NCBI RefSeq assembly: GCF_048771995.1
Contig: NC_133063.1
Span: 66,025,014-66,089,013, forward strand
Source of the DNA: Taeniopygia guttata
Taxonomy: Eukaryota > Chordata > Aves > Passeriformes > Estrildidae
Direction of reading: 5' to 3'
Length of the DNA: 64,000 nt
The position numbers and the translations under genes were made by a program. The notes under the pieces were generated by a model. It was not told the origin of the DNA. It worked only from the letters and a program-made list of their open reading frames with translations, and did not search any database. Numbering within the stretch: position 1 is the stretch's first letter; each line of letters begins with the position of its first letter. Shown here piece after piece: positions 24,501 through 36,500 of the stretch.

Positions 24501-27500
24501 GCCATGTGTGAGAATAATGTCAGAGCTTATTTACTTAATAAAAGCAGAAAAAGTCAGATACGAGAACAACAGAGAAAAGCTCAACAGTAGTAACAGACAT
24601 CTGAGTAAACAACTAATTTCATTACCTCCATCAGAGATTTGTTGCAGTAAATGCATGTGGAGGTTATTTAATATAATGCATTTCTATACTTACCATATCC
24701 AAATGGTTCCAGTATCCTTGATAACTTAGTGCACTGTAACTGAATGACATCATATAATTCATATGGAAGGAATAGACGTGACAGAAGGAGAGCATTAGAA
24801 ATAAGAAATTAATGTGTGTACAGCTAGAAAATTATGGCAATGCTGGAAGGCCAAGATGAATTTCATAAGATGATGTTATAAACATGTAACATATACACTT
24901 GGTGGATTCAATTAAGGTATTATACATCCTATGGTAAATGAGAGAAATGAAAGCTGTGTTAGGATAAGCTGTTCATAGGGAAAATTAAGAGGAAGGGAGC
25001 AATGAACTAGTAATACTGTGATTCTCAGATTATGGCAGTTGAGTTGTCAGTCTGTTTTAATATCCTGTTTTGATTGGTTACATTTTGTTCTGTTGGGTTT
25101 TGGGTGTGGGGGTTTTTTGTTGGGTTTTTTTTGGTTTGTTTTTTTGTTGGTTTTTTTTTGGTTTTTTGGGTTTTTTTGGAAGGTATTTTGCAAACTGTGC
25201 TGTGTAGGATATCTTTGTAATCTAACCAAGTAGTAGAAGTATGAAAATAAAAACAAAGCTTTATGCATTTCACGTCACAGTTAAAGGAAGGAGTGACATG
25301 CAGGAGTGGAGAAAAGTGGTGAAGGACAGAACTGTGAATTTTTGGCCATGGTAAGAGTGCCAGATAATTTTATTGTCAGACACCAGCCAGATTCTTCATC
25401 ACAGAAATTAGGTGTATTTCACGTAATCTGGATCATCTGTCAGGCATGTCACATATAGAGTTTTAGAAGCAACAGGTATTCAGATTCTGCCACTACTTTA
25501 GCAACACTTCTGTCATTTTCAAGAGAAATAATTACTAAAATCTGATTTTAATCTACTCTGTGATGGGGAATAATCTGTTTATGGTCTTTTGCTTCTGTAA
25601 TAGGGCAGGACATTTAGTCTATAGAAATGGTGTATTAGATGGCACTCCTGTAGCTCAAGCTGGTGTTAATTTTATGATGTGTGGTTGTATATTACCTTGA
25701 GAGAAATACTAAAAAGCAGTTGTAACTGCTTCTGCATCATGGTTCTTCCTTATTTCCCTTTTGTTTCAGAGACTGATGTAGTAGTTTTGTGGTAGAGAGT
25801 ATTAGCCAGACAGCTCTTCTCATTTCCTTAGGAAAGGAGACCTATCAACCATCAAGCTCTGCTATAAATAATCAGAAACACACTTTTCTAGTGTCCACTG
25901 AAGATACTTCTTTGTGGCAGATAAGCTTATCTCTTCTAGGTTGAATCAAAAAAAATAGTTCTCATCAGACAATATTTGTTTTCAAAAGTGAAGATTAAAA
26001 CGTTGGAGATTTTCTCTGCTTATAAAAAAAAGTATTTTTTGAAGTTGTTGTGTTTGTTGTTATTAACAGGAAACTGCTAATACATCTTCTTTCTAATTTT
26101 CTTTTATTCCATTGTCAACTGAAATAACAAATTTTCTGTGAGGAATAACCATATACAAAGCAATATTTTACCACACAATTTTAGTTAAAATTAACTTTTT
26201 CTCATCTCAAATGCATGCAAACTAGCATTTGGGCAGGGATTAACTTTTATTGGAGTGGTACCTAGCCACAACTCCTGAAAGTGAGGATTCATTATATAAG
26301 TCATTATATAAATTCATGGTAGATGCATCCTTTCTCAAATTGCTTGAATGCTAAATAGATGGACAAATTAAGGCTTTAAGAAAAATGGATGCAGGTACAT
26401 ATTAACATTTAAATATATCCATAGGCTAATTTGTGAATTCGTAAAGGAACACCACAGACCTCAGGTGTTTACAGGCTTATTGAGAAAAAAGGCAGCACTT
26501 TGTAGATTGTTGATCTGAGGTGTTAATTGTCAAGAAGCCTTTACTTAGAGATGTTATTTTTAGTAATTTTAGTATTTTTAGTATTTTTTATTTTAGTTTT
26601 AGGCTGTATTTTTAGTGCTTGCTGTGATCATTCTCTTTAAAATTAACTTATATTAAGATACTGTATTTTAAGGGAGCACTACTTCTGAATTTACTAATGT
26701 TATAATAGGATTGTCAGTTTAAATATATGTGTCCAGGAATCATGTATTAGAATTGGATTGGTTTTTCTTATTTGGGAAAAGGAAGTTTCTGATGTCATAA
26801 ATATTTTATTTCCTTTTTACTAATGCTTGTCTTGTAACTTCCATCCCGATTGTGGACCAGTCAGCTTTTCCAGAGTGTTGGTTCTTATTCTCTTGTTTCA
26901 TTTTCAGTCTCAACATCAGTGAAGCAGGCTGGTATGGAACAACCTGCTCTTCCAGAAACAATTTCTTCCACACATGATCCAAGAGAAGTCAGCAAAACCA
27001 CAGTGACTGAATTAACTTCACCAGGTGGAGAAGTCACTCAAATAGAAAATATAGTTGATCTCTGCAGTGGAAGTTTTAAGGTATTTACATTTTATGGAAT
27101 CCTTAAAAATCATTCACAGATATCATTGTATTGTAGAGTTAGTGCAGGAGAAGTTGCAGTGTTTTTGCTGTGAGAATGGTATTTTTTGGTTTTGTTGCAC
27201 ATTGCACATAAGCATATGTAGCACAGAATATCTTTTTTCAAATGTTTTGGAATAACTGTCTCCATTAAGGATGTTCAGATATCATGATTCAATAGTTCAT
27301 TGTGTCTGGTAATACAGCTGTACACAGCCTATGTAATGAAGGTATCACTGCAAATACTTGTGTCTCCTTAATTGCTAAGGGTTTTAAGATTAAAATAATT
27401 GAGGAGGGAATAGTTTAAATTCACTGCATTCTTGTCATCCTTTTAACTTTTCAGACAAATATTCTGACTGAACTGAAAAATTGGGAACTTAATTTGATTC

Positions 27501-30500
27501 AACATCACAAGCTTCAAATGAGACAAGAGAAAGCGAAACATGCCACACAAGTGAAGCAACTGCAGAATGAGATGGAAAACCTGAAAGAGTTACTTCATAC
27601 TTATGAAATCTCTATTAGCAGGAAAGATGAGGTAGTAACTCAATTTCATATTTTAACAGTCTATCTGTTCCAAAATGTCTACACTAATTTTTTTGGTCCA
27701 TCTCTTTGAACGAGATTTTTTTTTTTTTGAAGCAAGTAATATAGAGAAGTAAAGAATGCATTCACATTGTATAGTAGAAAAATAATCATGGTTGCTAATA
27801 GAGTTGTCTCTACTAACAATGAAAACACATAATATGTGCATATTTTGCATTGTTTACTTCTTAAATCTAGAGTCTACTCTTGTTTCTCATTTATTTCATG
27901 AAGATCACACAGACTTAGGTGAGTCTCTTAGCTCTTACACTTCAAAAGCCTCTAAATTTTCAATTATTAGATTGGTTTTTCTCAATTTTAAGTGGGCAGC
28001 AGTCTTGTAAATGTTGAGGAGCCTCTATTTTAAGATTCTTAGGAATTCTACATTTGTACATATTCTTAAGATTGGACATTTGCAGTCTCTGGTTTACACT
28101 TTCCTGCTGGCAATTGTGCAACCTGAAAATTAACTGAAACTGTGAAAGTGGATATAAAATCTTGGCAGTTTTGCAATCACACAACATAACTGGGTTTTCT
28201 TACTGCTACCCTGAACATATCACCTAGTACTTAAGAGCACTTTGTTTGGGTTTGGGTTTCTAATTCCTATGTACATTTTCAAAAAACATACATAACAGGA
28301 GTTAAAATGTGAGTGAAGATAGTGTTCTCTGTTCATTTGGAAAACAGACTAATCTTACAGACTAAGCAAATGTAGGTGTTGTAACATTACAATAACTGGA
28401 TTAGTCTTGTACCATATATAACTAGTACCTTGTCCTTGTATTGTGCCATGTAACTAGTACCTTTTTTCAACCCATACCTTTCAAACATCTAATTCTGTTG
28501 GATATCATTCCATGTCAGTCATATTTAATGTGCCATAATTCTCAATGATACCTTGAAAGTTCTATTTCTTTTTCTGCTGCCAAAGAAATTATTTGTTAAG
28601 CTGATTTTATAGTTTTATTTTTCAGGGGAAAAAAAAACAACATTTGAATAGAAAATTACTATTGTTATCACCTGAATGGAAGGTGGCAGTGCTTCCATGC
28701 TTCTGCATAGCATTCCATAATTATGAAATCTGCGGTATCCTGATAAGGACATAGACAAAGGTCCATCAGCCTCACAAATATTACAAGTTTTAGATTCTTA
28801 TTTCACATTGAAAATCTTAAACGCTTTTTATTTGCAAAAATATGCTAATTAACAAAAATAGACTTAGGCTAAGAGTTCTAGTGTGTAGCAGTATGTATGC
28901 AGCATTGAAAATTGATTTTTATGATACTTTTTCAATAAAAGTAATTAATCTATCAATTTAATTTGTTTTCTATTTTAATTTTAGGTATCATTCATTTCAT
29001 TGATGTATGTTCAATAATTATTACTTGTAACAAATGCAATATGATAACATATGGTAGCATGTATTGTCATAAAGTGTTGTTCTCAAAAATACTTATGTAG
29101 TAGTTAAAATAACTTTGCATTGTTCCCCAAAGTCCCAAGACAGGTCACTGTTGACCATTGGAGTTGCTCATATATGGCTGATGGCAGAATCTGGCTTAAG
29201 AAGTTGAGAGCAGTATTCAGATTTGGTCTACCAAATTTGCGTCATCCCTGGCTTACTTTTCAGTTGGGGAAACTCAGCTGTTTATGTGTACTCATTAAAT
29301 TTTAGAGATTGCTGGTAAAAGTCTCCAGTTGCAGTCTCTATGCAGTATGACATCTTGCCTCTCTAATGTTTTAATTGCTATGAGCTTATATAGTATATTT
29401 CATGAAAATTTCTAAAGAGAGTAGCAATTTTTAATACAATTTTTCTGGTTTATAGCAACAAATTACCTTGTTTATTCTGTTCTGACAAGTGAAACATTTT
29501 AATACAAATGTTTCTGATTTTTTAAAATTCTCTTCGAAATAAGAGGTTCTTCTAAGGTTATGCTACAGTAACATTTAATTATGAGAAAGTAGCTCAGAAA
29601 TCACCAAATGGGGGGAGAAATAACAATTCAGTTGATCTTCTCCTAAAACTACACAGTGGATGTGCCACAATCTGAGTATCAAAGCCACAGGAATTTTACT
29701 TCTCATTTAAACTCTGATTATTGTTTCTTACTTGATTAGAGTAAGGGGAAGTTTCAGTAGAAAGCATCTGTTAAAAGCAAGTGCTTTAAGTGAAAAATAA
29801 CTTAGAGACATAAAGTACATTCTCTTTGATCTTACAGTGATCATAGATATTGAAATAGAATTAATTAATATTTTTGCAGGTAATTATCAACTTGACCCGA
29901 GCATTAGGAAAGCAGAAGGAGAGAGCAGTGTTGTTGAGAGCGTTTACACAGTGGCGGATTCAGCATGTTAAAGCCAAACAAGAGGTATGTGCACAAAATC
30001 AAAATGCAGTGAAAATTAAACCTCTGAACCCGAAGGAGTCAGAGCTGCTGCAGTTCGTGTTACAGTTTGAAGAAATCATGGTGTTTCTATTTTGATGTGT
30101 TTGAAAATATCAGATAACTGTTTGAAAAGATCAGTTCTAAAAGGAATGTTGCTGTCAGAATTCTCTCTGGAATGGGAAAAAAAAACTGTTGTCTGCTGAC
30201 TATTTTGAAATAGAGTGGAATAGTACAGTTGTTTTAAAGTAGTTTTTGAACAATCCTGAAGTCTAAATTTATTCAAAATGTAAGTGTTTTACAGTTACTA
30301 TCTGCAATCTTTGTGCAATCTATACGATTCCCGCAGTGAATCCAAATGTGCCACATACCCAACAAATGGCTTCATATGTCTCTTTATACTGTGTATGTGA
30401 GGTTGTTGTTTGCATGTCATTAAACTGGTTTGAATAAGACCACTGTTGTGTGTAGCCTAGGAGTTCACAAATACAACTTTTATTATTAAGTTTCTCATGG

Positions 30501-33500
30501 TGAGGACGGTAATGTGCCACGGCACAAGTGCAGAGGCAATGCTGAGCTGCTGGCACTGCTTGTGTAACACCTCACTGCAGGACCTGTAACTCACTTAAGG
30601 AGTTCCTACTGTGGTCTTTGTAATAATGTGTAAAACAGTCGTCCGCAGGAGAGTACTGCACTTTTTAACAACCCTCAACTTTTGTATGATGTGTTTGTAC
30701 TTACTTCCTAAGGAATATGCAATTAGAATGGCAGATAGACATTTCCAGACAACTTTGATGAAGAAAGCGTGGGCCGCATGGCACTCTGTTAGTGAAGAAA
30801 GACGGAAAGACGAAGTAGCAAGAGCCTGTCAGTTAAGGGCAGAAGATGTGTGTGTTCAGCTTGCCAGTGATTGTGAAGCAAAAATTGCAGAGGTAAAATC
30901 AATTTTTTTTTTTCCTTCTCTTGCTCTTTGACTCCTAACCCCTGTTTCTCCCAAGTATGTCTTTCTCAGCAAACCTAACGAACACAAGTATTTTCCAATA
31001 GAACAGGGCTCCCAAGTATGCAAGAAGATCTGAATGTAAGATCGCTGTTTTGTTTTTAGATGTGCCTTTTTTTTCCTGCATCTCATATAAAATGTCGCAA
31101 ATCTGCCTGCATAGATGAAATAAATTGTATTTTCCTGAAATAAGGCACATCTTTGCTTGCCTACTAATGGAAATGCCATTTATTTTCTAACAGCATTCTG
31201 TTAGTAAGGGCTATGCGTTTTGAGGCCTTAGTGAAGGAGACAATGGAAATAGAAGACCATTATTACTTTGAATGATCATGATGAGTACAGTATTTTTTTT
31301 CTGTAATAGCTGTTCTGTTAAAGGCTGAAACTAAGTTTGATTTTTGTTTAGCTTGCTGATTAAGCTTGTTAAAGAATTTTCAGAGCTTAAGGTGAAATTG
31401 TCAACCTGTGCATTGGTGCATACTAAGTAATCAGTTTTAAAATATCATTTTCAAGAGCTTTGTATTTCAGCAAGAAATTAAACCTAGAATTTTAAGAACA
31501 GGCTTACCAAATGTGTCTCAACAGCACAAAAACCATAAGTACCAACTTGCTCTGATCTTTTCTCAGCATTTTTAGTTTTTTACAGTATCTAGAGAAGAGA
31601 AACTGGTGCTGAAAATGTACCCTTATGCTTGCTCTTCTGTTGAATGAACCCATGTCTTTGCAGAGATCTGGGTTGTGCCAAATGCCAACTTCTAAAGGAC
31701 AAAAGCTTGCAACATATATTTCTGCTTAGGTTAAGTCTGACAACCCTTTTGAATAGTCTTGTCTTTGATATGCTCTATTATTAATATTGTGCTGTACTAT
31801 AAAGAAGCTACAATGAGCTGTTCATCTCTGGTGAAGCAGAGATTTTTCAAGTGAAAACCTCTATCTTTGTAAATACAGTAAATTATTTTTAAAGGTAATT
31901 GATGAGTATATTTGTAGTTTGAATTCAGAAGTAAGAAGTAAATTTCTTGTTGTAAATTTTGTTGTAAATTGTGTGTCCACTATTATGCTTTTTAATCAGG
32001 CCTCATCTGTTTCCTCATTCTGTTTCATAGTTAACTGCTGCTTTGGAAATGACAAGAGCTGCGGTTCTGCGACTGCATACTGAAAGAGATGAGTATGAAG
32101 ACACGATAAAGAAAGCCTTTATGCGTGGTGTGTGTGCTTTGAATCTGGAAGCAATCACCATGTTTCAAAGCAAGGACAGTAGGCCAGATCCTGGTTAGTA
32201 TGACTAGCAGGTTTAATCTGGTAGCGTGTGTGCATTTTTGTTGGATTTGTTTGGGATTTTTTGTTTGTTTGTTTTAATGGAGTTCCTTTTCTCTTTTTTT
32301 TTTTATTTGAGTTTTTTTTTTTTTGGCAATATAGAGTTTATTAAATTTTATTGCTTTAAAACATCCTGTTGAATATGTTGAGAAGTACTCTGATGCTGGA
32401 TTTCATACAGCTGTAGCTGAAAGGAGGAACATGTTCTCTTTATCCCACATTGCTGGGAGAGTGGTAAACTGCAGCTGAAGGCAGAAAAGGAAGTCAAAGG
32501 TGGCAAACTTCTTAAAACACCAGGTTATGGAGCAGTGAAGAGAAAATCCTGAAAATTGCTTTGTACTCTGGAATCAAAGTGTGCCATGAATCAGCTTTTC
32601 TCAGACAGCTGTCACTTCTTTCTTAATCCTGCTTTTGAATGTAAAAAGGGCAAGCAAATCTCTCAGGTTCTGTATCTAATTGTAACTCTGTGCCAGAACA
32701 GGAAATGGCAGTATATTTTTATCAGCAGCATACCTGTAAAACCTGTGCAGCTGCACGTGCTTACAGATGTAATGAAATCACTCTCTCAGACTGAGACAGT
32801 CCATAGCAGTGGGAACATAATCGTGCTGGTGCAGCAACCTAGGTCAAAGAGAAAACAGGTGTGCCAGCAGGAGTGCCACAGCTATACGTGTGGCTCAACA
32901 GCCATCTGTAGTGGCAGCAGTGGTTAATAGCCTTAGACAAGTAACAGTTGCTAAATTTAACAGTCTTACACAGAAGTTTCTGAACTACTTTAGAGAAATT
33001 CTTCACCAAAAAAAGGTAGATAAGAAGAGGAAATAAAAACCTGAAGAAGATGCAAGAGGATACTTTCCTGAGCAGCTGTCTAAGCCTGTTAAACATAAAT
33101 GGTATTTGTGCAGTTGCTTAGGAAATTAATGTGACATTAGCAAAGTGTATTAGCTGTGCGCTAGTAAAAATTTAGGATCAGTGTTTGTAGAAGGTTAAGA
33201 ATTAATGATTTCTTGAAGATACTGGGTTTGGGAATAAAATTACAGGGCATTTCCAAAGTACTTTTTCACTATGTTGCTAATTAAGAATTACTCTATCTTG
33301 AATCATTATCTTTTATTTGTTTGTCTATTGTTTTCAAAAAACATGCAATAGACACCAGGTCTCCCTAATAATGAAGGTTAATTGACTGGTGTGAAAGCAT
33401 TGTTTCTGTAGATCTATTAAAATGAGAGTAAGTAGTAAGGAAATGAAGAAAATTGAGCTCTGTAATACTTGTGCCCAAACCTTTAGTTTCATGGACCAAA

Positions 33501-36500
33501 GATTTTGCTTGATTTTTACTAAGAAGCTTGAACTGATAGTCTACACTAGCACAACACCTAAAGATTTTGTTGTGCTGGATGTTAGTGTACCTGTAACTCA
33601 TTTCTTTGTGTGTCCACTATTGTGCTTTTTAATCAGGCTTCATAACATTTCACAGACTCTCTTATCCTTGGTCCCAAGCAAGTCATCAGCTTCCACCACC
33701 TCTGGTACCACCTTCTCCCCTGCCCCAGGCATACTGTTTTTTCTTTACAGCCAGATGGTGGTTTTAATGAAGTTAGTTACATAATTGTTTAATATGGTTG
33801 AACAACTGTTGATCTGCATTCTTAATCAGGCAGAACAGTGATCAGGACACTGGAGGACTGCAAACATGAAGATGATTGTGATTTGTTTCTAGTCTTTTGA
33901 TCTGTGGACATCAAAACTTCCATATGCCACAATCAGTCAGCAATTATAAATTTATATGAACACTGCAGTGCCACCTGCTGTCATTGGACATAAAATGCAC
34001 AATTTCACCTCTGTAAAAATCTATTATTAAGTTATTTTAATATACATTTAATATACACACAATCTACAGGCAAAATACATATCATATATCATTATAGTGT
34101 ATTTATGAATAGTGTACATATATCACAAACTTGATGGCTTCATAATATTTAGTGTCAGTGTTGATGGTGTTAAAGTTACCTGCCTAATTTGCTGACTTTT
34201 TAAAGTTAGTAGTATATTAAGATTCTTTTAACCTCTTCATGTATTTAAAGGAACACTGAAGCCCCGGAATTCATAACTTTTTGCTTATAGAAGTCCTAAT
34301 ACAGTTTTTCTTCTGTAACATAAATCAGATCTTACTGATCTATAACTGTGCATTGGTCCTGTCTGTGCTTAAGCTTAATGTATGTGTACACACATAGATA
34401 TGTACAAAATGCACATTCTGGTATCCTTTCACTCCTGACATCTTCAAGTATTACACAGACTTGAAGGACCTTCCTTTTATTTTTCCTACTTATTTCAGCT
34501 AATTAAAACACCAAACACAACTACCACACAGTGTCACTCTAGTTCCTGTAATGAGCAAATGACCTTTGTAATTTACTATCTAAACTGGATTTTGTCTCGT
34601 AGGATAAGAGCAGCTCTTGCACACTGATTTTAGTTTTGGCAAGCAGTAGGAAGAACCTCAGTTCTTTGCACTACAAGTAGTTCACATGTGCCACAGGGGT
34701 GTTGAGATATAATAGAGAAACAAGCCCTTTGAAAAACATTTATAAGCATCTCAAAAGAGGGTAAAATACAGGAATGTTTGTCTATATCTATCTACCTACC
34801 TACCTCTGTAAAGAACAGCCTGCTCTTTTTTATTTGATTATACAGAAATCCCGAAGACATATTAAAATTTTAGTTGTAAATTGTCTTCTCCCATATCCCC
34901 ACCTTTTAGGGTTAGCTAGATTATGTGCTTATCCCATTACTTTGTGTTTCTAATAATAGATATAGGAAGCAGGAGAAATGATCATGCTACCACTGGTGCA
35001 GGCAGGCCACCTCCTTCACAATATAATCAACCCTCACCACCACCTCCACCAGCAGCTGCTCTTCAGATGGAAAACATGGTAAGCATGTAGCTGGAACAGA
35101 ATTGTATTTCCTAGTGACAAAAGAGAAATTCCTTGATTGGGGCTTTTTTGAAGAGAGTCCAGGTCTAAAAGGAAACGTGCAGGTGGTGTGAATGGGACTG
35201 CTCTGTGAATGGGACAAAAACCTGAATTTAGTATACTCTTGAAAGATGAAAACCTGGCTTGACTTCAGACTTCTTTTTTAGTGGGGTAACACTTACAGAC
35301 ATTGAGGGAACTGAACTTATTGTCCTCTTTTACCAACTTAGCCAGATCATCGTCTAGTAGCGTGGTTGTTTTGGACCTGCTCTGGACTTTCCCACTGTAA
35401 AACTGGTATCATGCTAGAGAGTAGGTTAGAACAGAGACGATGTGCATGCCTCTCTCCTGACTTTTCGTTCTAATAGTGACAAATGTTATTCACACTATTT
35501 CTACAGTTTTTAGACAAATAATTTTATATTAGACATTAAACAGTAACACCAGAGATAAAATATCTGCAAAGACATTACAATTAAAAGAGTAATTGGGATA
35601 GTCAGAAAACTGGCTATCTAAGGAGTAAAACTGTATTTTCTAGAAAGTAGTGCTCATTCTGTGTAAACTCTGGTTTCATTTCAGTTTTGTAGCCACCTGG
35701 CTCATGCAAGCACTCCTGAGACCAGACTAGATTCTGATTCTCCAGTTATCGTCACTAGCACAACATCGGGATCTGGTGCGACATCAACTCAAAAACTGGT
35801 AACATGCTAAAGTTAACTTTTTTCCTTCTTTTAGGGCATAATTATAACGAATATTAGTTTGGGTGTTGTTATTTTTGCATTTCTCAGAGCAACACAGGTA
35901 TGTAGTTGAATACCCTGCCACAGAGTTTACATAGCAGTATGAAGACACTAGCTTGAAAATGCTCATTTATGTTACATAAACTCATTTACTCTAGGAGCAG
36001 TTTTATATTCTTTTTGTAGGTAGGGCAGTGTGGCAAAATGAAGACTAGAACAGTGCACTCAAGTTATAGTGCAACAGGAACAATCAGTGTTTGACTTGAT
36101 AATGTTTTGTTATAGAAAGTGCTTTGTCTCATTATCCTGTTCTTTGAAATTTCTCCCTCATTCCCTTTTCTATGCTTCATGCTAAACTGCCCTCCTTTCT
36201 TTTCTGCATTTGACACAGTTTGATATCAGCTGTCAGAGAAAGATGCATTTTTGTATGCATGGGAGCTTTTTTATTATCTGCTCTCTCATTTCTAGAAAGG
36301 ATTTCCTCAATGATGGAAGTACCTTCAGCTGTCACTTAAGCATGCAGTCAGCAAGCAAAGCTAAACTATCCATGCTTCTTGATTTTTATCAAATTAGTCT
36401 TGCTTCCCTCAGGACAGAAGAAATTTACTTGAAATGCTATTGCACAAGTAGAAAAAATGGAGTAATCCTGGTTGCAGCCAGGTGGAGCAAATTCAGTCCT

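Larger units (their letters stand above)
19855..26907. other. POC5: POC5 intron 3
   Basis: Largest POC5 intron, 7.05 kb. It holds the hairpin at 20340-20407, a full-length ERVL-type solo LTR (21839-22894), a G/T-rich tract (25088-25180) and AT-rich sequence. A phase-1/phase-1 exon for the family's Ser-rich segment might exist here, but I did not find one. Confidence 0.5.

Noticed and set aside
25018..25273. Phe/Gly-rich and Lys/Pro-rich ORFs
   Set aside because: Translation of a G/T low-complexity tract.
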